A DNA stretch of 23,623 bases, taken from contig JAEETM010000052.1 of the NCBI GenBank assembly GCA_016290335.1, positions 1-23,623 of the forward strand, written 5' to 3'. Positions within the stretch are counted from its first letter, which is position 1. Each line of letters starts with the position of its first letter. This DNA comes from Treponema sp. (lineage in GTDB: Bacteria > Spirochaetota > Spirochaetia > Treponematales > Treponemataceae). The position numbers and the translations under genes are program-made. The notes beneath the pieces are model-generated. The model ran no database searches, was not told where the DNA came from, and worked only from the letters and a program-made list of their open reading frames with translations. Shown piece after piece: positions 7,717 through 15,053 of this stretch.

Positions 7717-9909
7717 TTAATTACCACCGGCTTTAAAATTATAAATCGGCTTTATGATTTTTTCCACTTTTACGGTGGGCTGGATTTTTTCTATAATCTG
7801 TTCCATTGGTTTATATGCCATTGGGGACTCGTCAAGTGTGGAGTGACCGATACTTGTTGAATAAATGCCCTTCATTTCGTTCCGGTATTCTTCTACTGTA
7901 AAAAGCTCCTTTGATTCGCTCCGCTTATAAAGACGGCCAGCTCCGTGTGGGGCTGAAAAGTTCCAGTCCGGGTTGCCTTTACCAGTGCAGATTAAAGAAC
8001 CATCGCGCATGTTCATAGGAATTATTACACGTTCACCTTCCTGTGCAGAAATGGAACCTTTGCGAAGGATTTTGTTTTTTATGTCGATGTAATTGTGGAC
8101 GGTAGAAAACTCTTCTATTACGTGGCCCTTCTTTATTCCGAGTCCGGTTTTTATTTCATCGAGCATGGCGCGGCGGTTTAAGGCGGCATATTTCTGGGCA
8201 AGCTCCATGTCGTGAAGATAATGCTCCAAATCATCACCTTCTATATAAGAAAGCTCTGTACTGCAGGGAGCGTGGTCTATTTTTGAAAGCGCTTCTTCAA
8301 GCTCTGCTTCGCGGCCTTCGTTTTTAAGCTTTGTGATTATATCACCGCGTTCTTTTGTTTTTGCCTTTGTATATTTGATTGCAATGTCCTGATAAAAATC
8401 GCAGATTTCCTTACCAAGATGACGTGAGCCTGAATGGATTACAAAGTAATAGTTGCCGTCTTCATCGCGGTCTGCTTCTATAAAATGGTTGCCGCCACCA
8501 AGAGAGCCAAGCTGGAGCTTTGAGTTTTGAACATCTATGGGTGCAAGAAAAGCGTTCCAGTCAAGCTCTTTTATAAAGGCGTGTGGCTTTGTTCTTGCAG
8601 CAGCACCGGCTGGAATGTTATTGTGAACAATTTCGTCAAGCAGGGCTAAATCAATTTCGCCAAAATCTTTTTTTACAACTAGTACATCAACTCCGCAGCC
8701 AATATCTACACCAACAAGATTAGGTACAATTCTGCCTTCAATCGTCATTGTAGTTCCGACAGTGCAGCCTTTTCCGGCGTGAACATCTGGCATAATACGA
8801 ACAGACATATTGCGGCTCCACACCTGATTCATCATCTGCAGTACCTGAGCATAAGCATCGGAATCTATATCATCTGTAAAAACTTTTGCTGTGTTATAAC
8901 GGCCCTGTATTTCTATCATTGAAAGCTTCCTTATTATTTTTGTATGTTCGTCAAAAGCATTGAATGCAACATCTATAGAATCAGGCACTTCAATTGAAGC
9001 AAGAGACGGACAATTGAAAAAGGCATGTTGATCAATTTTCTTAATGCCGGCTGGTATTTTCACATGAGAAAGAGACGAGCATAGACGGAAGGCACAAACA
9101 CCAATTCTTTTTATATGAGGAGGAATGCTTATAGATTCCAGAGATTGACATTCTAAAAAGGTTGTATCGGGGATTTCGCTTAAGTTGTCCGAAAAAATTA
9201 CTGATTTTAAGTTTTTACATTCCGCAAAAACTCTTGCATCCAATTTTGTAACGCTATCGGGAAGTCTTATCTGTTCAAGAGAACGACACTCTTCAAATGC
9301 ACCTAAACCAATTTCTGTAACACTATTTGGAATATTAATTTCTTTGATTGAATAACACCGTTCAAAAGCACCGTCTTCAATAACCGTAACACTTTCGGGA
9401 ATTATGATTTCCGTAAGACAACCACATCTTGAAAAGGCATACGCACTTACTGTTGTAACTGTATCCGGAATTTTAAACGAACCTTCCTTTGCAGATGGAC
9501 AACGGATAAGCATAGTTTTATCTTTATTATAGAGAACACCATCCATGGAAGAGCGGGTTGGATTTGTTTCTGAAACAATTATTTCTTCCAGCGTAGGACT
9601 GCTGATATAGCCTCCCCATATATCTGTAACACCATCAGGAAAAGATATGGAACGGACAAGCCAACTGTTCACAGAATACAAAGAGTCCCAGACAGTCTTT
9701 GATAAATCTATTGAAATATCCATTTCGCATAAATCGCTTCCTCTCCGGTAAAAGGCGGTCTGAATATCCTCCCTAATCTGCCAGGTAATTTCTTCAGTAA
9801 CATGGATAATGATTTTTTTTCCTTCATCTTGCAGGGATACTAATAAATCTGGCAAATCTTCTGCCTTTACATTGATATGTTGAATTGTATCGGATTGCGA
9901 GTTACTCAT
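7717..9909 (-). CDS. LRR_5 domain fused to RtcB-type RNA ligase
   Basis: 730 residues from the ATG at 9909, which shares an ATGA overlap with the previous gene's stop and has GGGAG 8 bases upstream; the in-frame ATG at 9924 has no ribosome site. Residues about 1-120 are unassigned. Residues about 120-325 are BspA-type LRRs (AFERCYSIKEINI, AFEECRSLEQIRL). Residues 331-730 are a complete RtcB-family ligase, which in known members joins 2',3'-cyclic-phosphate or 3'-phosphate RNA ends to 5'-OH ends using GTP and Mn2+. Motifs present: MPDVHAGKGCTVG, GVDIGCG (metal Cys405), LGGGNHFIE, HSGSRHLG, HNYID, RKGSISAQEG and SAPHGAGR with the guanylylated His655. The short spacing matches RtcB2-type proteins of about 400 residues. 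Cytoplasmic. The LRRs may direct the ligase to a partner or sense damage; this is inference. Confidence 0.93.
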   Translation of the reverse strand: MSNSQSDTIQHINVKAEDLPDLLVSLQDEGKKIIIHVTEEITWQIREDIQTAFYRRGSDLCEMDISIDLSKTVWDSLYSVNSWLVRSISFPDGVTDIWGGYISSPTLEEIIVSETNPTRSSMDGVLYNKDKTMLIRCPSAKEGSFKIPDTVTTVSAYAFSRCGCLTEIIIPESVTVIEDGAFERCYSIKEINIPNSVTEIGLGAFEECRSLEQIRLPDSVTKLDARVFAECKNLKSVIFSDNLSEIPDTTFLECQSLESISIPPHIKRIGVCAFRLCSSLSHVKIPAGIKKIDQHAFFNCPSLASIEVPDSIDVAFNAFDEHTKIIRKLSMIEIQGRYNTAKVFTDDIDSDAYAQVLQMMNQVWSRNMSVRIMPDVHAGKGCTVGTTMTIEGRIVPNLVGVDIGCGVDVLVVKKDFGEIDLALLDEIVHNNIPAGAAARTKPHAFIKELDWNAFLAPIDVQNSKLQLGSLGGGNHFIEADRDEDGNYYFVIHSGSRHLGKEICDFYQDIAIKYTKAKTKERGDIITKLKNEGREAELEEALSKIDHAPCSTELSYIEGDDLEHYLHDMELAQKYAALNRRAMLDEIKTGLGIKKGHVIEEFSTVHNYIDIKNKILRKGSISAQEGERVIIPMNMRDGSLICTGKGNPDWNFSAPHGAGRLYKRSESKELFTVEEYRNEMKGIYSTSIGHSTLDESPMAYKPMEQIIEKIQPTVKVEKIIKPIYNFKAGGN
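8917..8932 (-). promoter_or_regulatory. Internal ribosome site and ATG at the LRR/RtcB junction
   Basis: AAGGAAG (8932-8926), six bases, then an in-frame ATG (8919-8917) beginning MIEIQGRYNTAKVF, where stand-alone RtcB proteins of this type start. A separate 400-residue ligase could therefore be made from the same gene. The site is seen; its use is inference. Confidence 0.5.
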
Positions 9910-10838
9910 TCTATATTCTCCCATGCAGTTGAAAGGAATTGACGGATTTTATCTGTAACATTTTTTTCCAGTGGAAAACAGGCTGAAAATTGTTTTCCTT
10001 CTTCAGTTCTGGAAAAAGATTTTACAGTTATATCCTCAAGAGAAATATCCAGAACTATTGCATGAGATTCTCCATCTTCCTTCTTAAAAAATGTTATTAC
10101 TTTAATCTTATTTTCGCATTCGGACGATCTGAGCATTTTACGATTATCGCTAACCTCATCAATAAAGGATTGCAGACCGTAATCATCAAAATATTTTAGT
10201 AAAGCATATCTTGGCAAAATGAACTCATTTTTGTACGCATAATCATAAAACTCTTTTATGCGGATAAGATTTTGCATAAACAACTTTTGATAGAGTTCTT
10301 CGGGAGAAATTAAAGTTTCAACACTGGAACCTGCGTCTGAAACATTGGTTAGAAACTCCTTTATATTCACATACGTATACACATAACAGAAATTAGAAAG
10401 CAAAACCTTTAAGCCCTTATTTTCAGCTTTCCACTGTTCAATATATTTTTCAAACTCCTTTTTTCTGACAAAATTTACTTCAATGCCAATAAACGCACGA
10501 ATGAAAATGTAATCGTTTAAGTCTTCAGGTACATCAGTTATTCCGGAAGACAGCTCAGAACTGCCAAAAAAATCCTGCACGAAATCACTCTCATTGTTTA
10601 TTATTTCTTCATCTGCAAAAAAACGGTATATAATTTGTCCCGCCTGCTTGAACATTATAAGGTCAGCCGTTGGCGGATTGTAAAGCTTTATTTCATCGAG
10701 TGTTATACGAACTTCCTTTGAAGGATCATCATTGCGCCTGGAATAAGAACTTTCCCTGGAAAAAGGCACATACTTATCATCGAGGATTGATTGAAATGAG
10801 AGAAATAACTGTTCGGTTAAAGGTGATGGTGCTTGCAT
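9906..10838 (-). CDS. Hypothetical protein preceding the LRR-RtcB gene
   Basis: 310 residues. ATG at 10838 with AAGGA 9 bases upstream. Family not recognised. There is no signal peptide or membrane segment. The composition is acidic and aromatic-rich with long predicted helices (EELYQKLFMQNLIRIKEF) and a C-terminal beta-rich part (IKVITFFKKEDGESHAIVL). Its TGA overlaps the ATG of the LRR-RtcB gene (ATGA), so the two products are probably made in step and may interact. It starts 54 bases after the Hsp70-like gene. A regulator or adaptor role is possible but rests on context only. Confidence 0.82.
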   Translation of the reverse strand: MQAPSPLTEQLFLSFQSILDDKYVPFSRESSYSRRNDDPSKEVRITLDEIKLYNPPTADLIMFKQAGQIIYRFFADEEIINNESDFVQDFFGSSELSSGITDVPEDLNDYIFIRAFIGIEVNFVRKKEFEKYIEQWKAENKGLKVLLSNFCYVYTYVNIKEFLTNVSDAGSSVETLISPEELYQKLFMQNLIRIKEFYDYAYKNEFILPRYALLKYFDDYGLQSFIDEVSDNRKMLRSSECENKIKVITFFKKEDGESHAIVLDISLEDITVKSFSRTEEGKQFSACFPLEKNVTDKIRQFLSTAWENIE

Positions 10839-10892
10839 TATTTTCGTTCCTTTTTGATTTTATAATTTTTTCTTAAAAGCGAAAATAAAAAA

Positions 10893-12902
10893 TCACACCG
10901 TATTTATCTCATTCACCCCTTCAATCTCCCTTTCAACACACTCTTTTACCTGCCCCTCCGCCGTTGCAAGGAACTCCCTGTTTTTCTTCCGCAGTTCGCT
11001 GTTCATCTCCCGAACAACCTGCTTCTTCATGCTCACCAGCTTGCGGTCATTAAACAGCATTTTGGTAACCGCCGCCGGAAGCTCAACCTTTTTTTCAATC
11101 ACTTTTTCAAGTCTGTCTGCCCCGAACAAAACTGCAGCAAAAGCGGCCACAAATCCGATAATCATCGTAACCGGTTGGGAAAAAATAATAACCAGGACAA
11201 AGCCCGCAATTCCGGCAAGCAGGTTATTGATAAGCGTAAAAAGACTGTCGAACGTAGAGAATGATTCGCTTTTTACCGTAAAGCCAAGAGTGTTCTTAAA
11301 AAGCTGGTCGTCCGAAAGACAAATCTTATGCCGGTTAAACCATTCAGAAATATCGCGGCGCATTTCAAACTCAAGGTCATCGCCAAGCTCTTTAAGAACA
11401 CCATCCGTAATTCCGCGGATTTTATCCTCCTGCTCAGTGAGCGTTCCCTGAATATTCTGCTTTAATTCTTCTATTCTGCCGCCATTTTCCCTGAACTCAA
11501 TAATCAGCGGAATCACCTCTTTTTCAAAAACCTCGGCAATCACCACGTTCACAATTCTTTCCAGGTATTTTTCAATCAGCACTTCCATTTTTCCTTTCAA
11601 AGCCAAGGTGGTTTCAGGCAACTCCCTTTTCAAAACCTCCTGCACCTCGTTGTTCTTCTTTTTAAGCGCCGGTATAAGTGAAAGCCCTTCCGAAATAGTT
11701 GCATACGGCCTGTCACTGCGGATTATTTTTGCAGACGGAATATACTTTTTAATGATGTCCGCCACAAAATACCACAGGCTGCTTCCCCCCGCCAGAATCA
11801 CATACTGAATATCTTCAAAAGCAGGATGATGAGACACCGCGTCCCCAATGTTACCCTGTTCAAATCCTTCTACAAGTGCTCTTTCAAACCACCCGAGCAA
11901 ATCAATCTTTTCTTCCGCGCCCACGCGAGTTTTCGTGTTTCCTGTCCCCAAATCCTCAAAATATTTTTTCAGCGTTTCAGATTTCGTGTAATTTCTTGCC
12001 CGTTTTTCAAAGTTCTTTTCATTCAGATTATCAAGATGCCCGTAATTCGGAATCGTTTTGCGTAAGCTTGCATCCCGCTCCAGAGAAATGATTTCAGAAA
12101 ACTTTTCCTTAATTTCCTTGCAATCTTCAAGCAGAGTAAAGATTTCCCTTCCATCCTTCCGTAAAGCATCAAGCATTTTAGGATTTTCATCCAGAAACCA
12201 CTGGAAAAACAAATCATCAAAAAGACGTCCGCCCAAAGCCGGCTCACCCCAGGCACTTACAATTCTTCCGCCATCCATCACAGCAAAATCACACGTTCCG
12301 CCGCCAAAATCAACAACAAGAATCCCCTTCTGTGCATCCACTGCGGAAATTGATCCCATCGCCACATGATAAAGCAGGGCTCCTACAGGCTCTTCTACAA
12401 GACCAACTTTTCCAAAGCCAGCCTTTTCTGCAATTTCGGCAAGCACCTCGGAAAAAATCGAGTTCTCGCCCGCCACCATAGAGTTCTCGCCCGTTACCAA
12501 GGAGTTTTCACTTTCCTTTTCACACGGCACGCCAAAAATTACCTGCATTTCAAGCGGTTCAAGCTCAATCCTGTTAGCCCGCGCATTTTCCAGAACCGTA
12601 GACAAATAAGTCTGCGCCAGCTCCCTTGCCTTTTCGGAACTCAAAATCTCCGGCTTAAACTGCGAATAAAACCTGTATTTTTTCCGTTCTGCATCAGTTG
12701 CATCTGCATATTCTTCAACCGCAACATCGCCCACAAGCGGCTTTTTTCCTTCACGCTCAAGCACAGCCGTAGAAAGCCCCGTTCTGTTTGAAGAAAAATG
12801 AATGCCGCGTGGCAGACACTCAGTTGCAGAGCATTTTGTGATATATGTATTTACAGTTCCAAAATCAACCGCTAAAACTTCCCTTTCATCAAGCTTTTTC
12901 AT
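10893..12902 (-). CDS. Membrane-anchored Hsp70/actin-like ATPase
   Basis: About 669 residues. Three ATGs stand in a row at 12908, 12905 and 12902; AGAGG touches the first and lies six bases from the third, so the third is favoured. Numbering from the first ATG, the actin/Hsp70 ATPase signatures are complete: phosphate-1 VDFGTVNT (14-21), phosphate-2 VVDFGGGTCDF (198-208) and adenosine motif ILAGGSS (371-377). After about residue 415 there is no DnaK-type substrate-binding domain. Instead come long helices (about 420-520), a hydrophobic hairpin (about 557-597, LAGIAGFVLVIIF then IIGFVAAFAAVLFGA) and a charged helical tail. A 21-bp tandem repeat adds GENS units at residues 134-151. The first ATG forms ATGA with the previous stop. 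Probably a membrane-bound chaperone-like ATPase working with the four-helix membrane protein encoded just upstream. Confidence 0.9.
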   Translation of the reverse strand: MKKLDEREVLAVDFGTVNTYITKCSATECLPRGIHFSSNRTGLSTAVLEREGKKPLVGDVAVEEYADATDAERKKYRFYSQFKPEILSSEKARELAQTYLSTVLENARANRIELEPLEMQVIFGVPCEKESENSLVTGENSMVAGENSIFSEVLAEIAEKAGFGKVGLVEEPVGALLYHVAMGSISAVDAQKGILVVDFGGGTCDFAVMDGGRIVSAWGEPALGGRLFDDLFFQWFLDENPKMLDALRKDGREIFTLLEDCKEIKEKFSEIISLERDASLRKTIPNYGHLDNLNEKNFEKRARNYTKSETLKKYFEDLGTGNTKTRVGAEEKIDLLGWFERALVEGFEQGNIGDAVSHHPAFEDIQYVILAGGSSLWYFVADIIKKYIPSAKIIRSDRPYATISEGLSLIPALKKKNNEVQEVLKRELPETTLALKGKMEVLIEKYLERIVNVVIAEVFEKEVIPLIIEFRENGGRIEELKQNIQGTLTEQEDKIRGITDGVLKELGDDLEFEMRRDISEWFNRHKICLSDDQLFKNTLGFTVKSESFSTFDSLFTLINNLLAGIAGFVLVIIFSQPVTMIIGFVAAFAAVLFGADRLEKVIEKKVELPAAVTKMLFNDRKLVSMKKQVVREMNSELRKKNREFLATAEGQVKECVEREIEGVNEINTV
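12460..12501 (-). repeat. 21-bp tandem repeat inside the Hsp70-like gene
   Basis: Two adjacent 21-bp units (12460-12480 and 12481-12501), differing at a few bases, encode GENS(L/M/I)-type units. A degenerate third unit begins at 12502. It forms an in-frame insertion in an ATPase surface loop, probably from slippage. Confidence 0.7.
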
Positions 12903-12904
12903 CA

Positions 12905-13945
12905 TCATCCTCTTTTCTTTCGCGCAAGGCCTTTCTTAAGCACAATTCCATTTTTAACAATTGCTTCGGTTTCAACAAAGAAAGGATCTCCATCTTCAAT
13001 CGAACCATACCTTTCATAAAACTCAAGGTACGAATCATTCCAGATAAGCTTTTTATTCCCCGAGCCCAGCTTCAGCGGCTCACTTTCCGGTTCCCCAATT
13101 CCAAGCCTCTTAAGATATTGTCCCGCAAAAGAAACCTCTCGTTTTACATCCGTTTTATTTTCCAGCCTGCCGATTTTGTCCAGCTCTTCAACCAGAAACG
13201 AAATTATCTCATTATTACTTTCATCAAAATCTTTATTCCCAATCATTTTCGCCGTCAGCTCGTAAACAAGGGTGATATGACGCAGCCACAAATCAATAAC
13301 ATCATCAAGATATTCCGAATACAGCGTTTTATTAAACTTATCTTCCGACTTCATAAAAAGGATTACAAAAAGAGCCGTAAGCAGTATTCCAAGCCGCTTG
13401 AAAATATTGCGTTTACCACGCAGAGATTTTTTTAAACTAAAGAAGGATATTGATGAAAAGCTCGCAATCCCAAGAATCACTAAAAGCCGTTTCCTGAGCT
13501 TGGGATTTCGCGCTACAGCACCCAGCAGAAACACAAAAAGAAAGGCTCCAACCACGCCGCCAATAAGCAATCCCAAAGATGATGATAAATGCACAAATCT
13601 TGCAAGTGATTCAAACAAAATGCCACAGGCAGCACTTCCAACTCCCCCCGCAATCGCTACCCTTAAAATAGAAACCTGAGTGTTTACAATCGGCGGAATC
13701 ACAGGTAATTGTATTTTTTCTTCTATTATATAAGATTTTATTGCTGATTTTGCTTTTTCAACATCTCCTGCACTTATGCGCGTGCGGTCCGCAATCCAGT
13801 TATCCGATAAAACCTGCTGCTGCAAAAAAGCTTCTGTCCTTTCGGTTGCTACTGCCAGAGCCTCTTTTGAAGGGATTTTTTTATATTCCAGAGATGACCA
13901 GAAAACTTTCGAAGCCTGAACTTTTATATCATCGCGTATTTTCAT
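12905..13945 (-). CDS. Four-helix membrane protein, first gene of the RtcB operon
   Basis: 346 residues from the ATG at 13945; GTG at 13960, with AAAGG 5 bases upstream, and TTG at 13963 are alternative starts. The N-terminal ~90 residues are soluble and helical. Four hydrophobic segments follow: about 97-121 (VAIAGGVGSAACGILF), 127-151 (GLLIGGVVGAFLFVFLL), 160-175 and 190-204 in 352-residue numbering. The C-terminal ~145 residues are soluble, with basic residues at the end (LARKKRG). I do not recognise the family. The stop TGA overlaps the ATG of the Hsp70-like ATPase, which also carries a membrane hairpin, so a joint inner-membrane complex is a reasonable inference. A TACAAT at 13957-13952 would place the transcript start close to the ATG at 13945, but no good -35 accompanies it. 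Confidence 0.85.
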   Translation of the reverse strand: MKIRDDIKVQASKVFWSSLEYKKIPSKEALAVATERTEAFLQQQVLSDNWIADRTRISAGDVEKAKSAIKSYIIEEKIQLPVIPPIVNTQVSILRVAIAGGVGSAACGILFESLARFVHLSSSLGLLIGGVVGAFLFVFLLGAVARNPKLRKRLLVILGIASFSSISFFSLKKSLRGKRNIFKRLGILLTALFVILFMKSEDKFNKTLYSEYLDDVIDLWLRHITLVYELTAKMIGNKDFDESNNEIISFLVEELDKIGRLENKTDVKREVSFAGQYLKRLGIGEPESEPLKLGSGNKKLIWNDSYLEFYERYGSIEDGDPFFVETEAIVKNGIVLKKGLARKKRG

Positions 13946-13987
13946 ACTAAGATTGTACACCAAATCCTTTTATTTCGGTAATTATTT

Positions 13988-14018
13988 TTTACACATTTCA
14001 GCCTTTTTGTTGTATAAT
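13988..14018 (+). promoter_or_regulatory. Candidate promoter for the dfx-rbr operon
   Basis: A perfect TATAAT (14013-14018) lies 35 bases before the dfx ATG. The best -35 is TTTACA (13988-13993) with a 19-base spacer, longer than ideal; TG lies directly in front of the -10. Confidence 0.45.
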
Positions 14019-14053
14019 TTTAGATACAAAATACACATTAAATGGAGTAAAGT

Positions 14054-14431
14054 ATGGAATTAAAGTTTTACAGATGCAAACACTGCGGAAAAATCATTGC
14101 GATTGTAAATGACACAAAAGTACCGACAATCTGCTGCGGAGAAGCAATGGAACAAATCATTCCAGGAACTACAGACGCTGCTGTAGAAAAGCACGTTCCT
14201 GTAATCACAAAGAATGGCAATTTAGTAGAAGTAAAGGTTGGTTCTGTAGAACACCCTATGGCACCAGAACACTACATTGAATGGATTGCCCTCAGAACAA
14301 AACAGGGAAATCAGCGCAAGATTCTCAAACCAGGTGATGCTCCAGCTGCAACCTTCGCTCTGGTAGACGGTGATGAAGTACTCGAAGCCTTTGCCTATTG
14401 CAATTTACACAACCTCTGGTCAGGAAAATAA
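14054..14431 (+). CDS. dfx: Desulfoferrodoxin, class I superoxide reductase
   Basis: 125 residues, the usual family length. It reduces superoxide to hydrogen peroxide without making oxygen, in the cytoplasm of anaerobes. Center I, a desulforedoxin-like FeS4 site, is complete: Cys8, Cys11, Cys27, Cys28 (CX2CX15CC). Center II, the catalytic iron, has its ligands His47 (EKHVPV), His67 (EHPM), His73 (EHYIEW), Cys116 and His119 (YCNLHNLW), plus the Glu45-Lys46 pair. Treponema pallidum is known to carry a form lacking a functional center I, so this is the fuller version. GGAG lies six bases before the ATG. It heads an operon with two peroxide-reducing genes that remove its product. Confidence 0.96.
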   Translation: MELKFYRCKHCGKIIAIVNDTKVPTICCGEAMEQIIPGTTDAAVEKHVPVITKNGNLVEVKVGSVEHPMAPEHYIEWIALRTKQGNQRKILKPGDAPAATFALVDGDEVLEAFAYCNLHNLWSGK

Positions 14432-14434
14432 AAC

Positions 14435-14462
14435 TGTCATTATCGGGCATTACCCGGTAATC
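14435..14462 (+). repeat. 28-bp TGTCATT hairpin repeat, copy B
   Basis: TGTC, then stem ATTATCGGG (14439-14447), loop CATTA, stem CCCGGTAAT (14453-14461): nine pairs with one G-U. It fills the gap between dfx and the rubrerythrin gene, beginning four bases after the stop. Confidence 0.8.
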
Positions 14463-14484
14463 AATACAACATAAGGATACAAAA

Positions 14485-15045
14485 ATGAGCAAGTACACAG
14501 GAACTAAAACAGAAAAAAATCTTCTTGCAGCTTTTGCAGGAGAAAGTCAGGCACGAAACAAATACACCTATTTTTCGGCAATCGCAAAAAAAGACGGACT
14601 TGATAAGGTTGCAGATATTTTTGCAAAAACAGCCAACAACGAAGAAAACCACGCAAAAATGTGGTTCAAAGAGCTTGGCGGCTTAAACACAACAACAGAA
14701 AACCTCAAGGCTGCTGCTGACGGTGAAAACTACGAATGGACTGATATGTACGTTCAGTTTGCAAAGGAAGCAGAAGAAGAAGGATTCGCAGACCTTGCCG
14801 CAAAGTTCCGTGCCGTTGCAGAAATTGAAAAACGCCACGAAGACCGCTACCGCTCTCTTTTAAAGGATGAAGAATCTTCTGCACAGCTTAAAAAGAGCAC
14901 TGTAAAAATCTGGGAATGCTTAAAATGCGGTCACATCGTTGTAGGACCAGAAGCACCGGAATACTGTCCTACCTGCGGCGAATACAATCAGTATTTTGAA
15001 GTTCGCGAAGATAATTACGACTTAATCCTCACCTGGGGACGCTAA
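14485..15045 (+). CDS. rbr: Rubrerythrin
   Basis: 186 residues. It reduces hydrogen peroxide to water at a non-haem diiron site, taking electrons through its own rubredoxin-type iron. The ferritin-like domain (1-135) shows GESQARNKY with Glu20, [11 protein letters not shown] with Glu53 and His56, EEEGF, and EIEKRHEDR with Glu115 and His118. The C-terminal FeS4 domain shows WECLKCGH and CPTCGE. AAGGA lies about seven bases before the ATG. It follows dfx, whose peroxide product it would consume. It is close in sequence to the C-terminal third of the next gene, so the pair arose by tandem duplication. Confidence 0.96.
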   Translation: MSKYTGTKTEKNLLAAFAGESQARNKYTYFSAIAKKDGLDKVADIFAKTANNEENHAKMWFKELGGLNTTTENLKAAADGENYEWTDMYVQFAKEAEEEGFADLAAKFRAVAEIEKRHEDRYRSLLKDEESSAQLKKSTVKIWECLKCGHIVVGPEAPEYCPTCGEYNQYFEVREDNYDLILTWGR

Positions 15046-15053
15046 GGATTCAC

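Noticed and set aside
9910..9924. ATG at 9924 as the start of the LRR-RtcB gene.
   Set aside because: No ribosome site precedes it; the ATG at 9909 has GGGAG at good spacing and an ATGA overlap.
12366..13435. Plus-strand open frames opposite the Hsp70-like and membrane protein genes.
   Set aside because: They lie antisense to clearly coding genes, have no ribosome sites or family motifs, and their composition mirrors the opposite strand.
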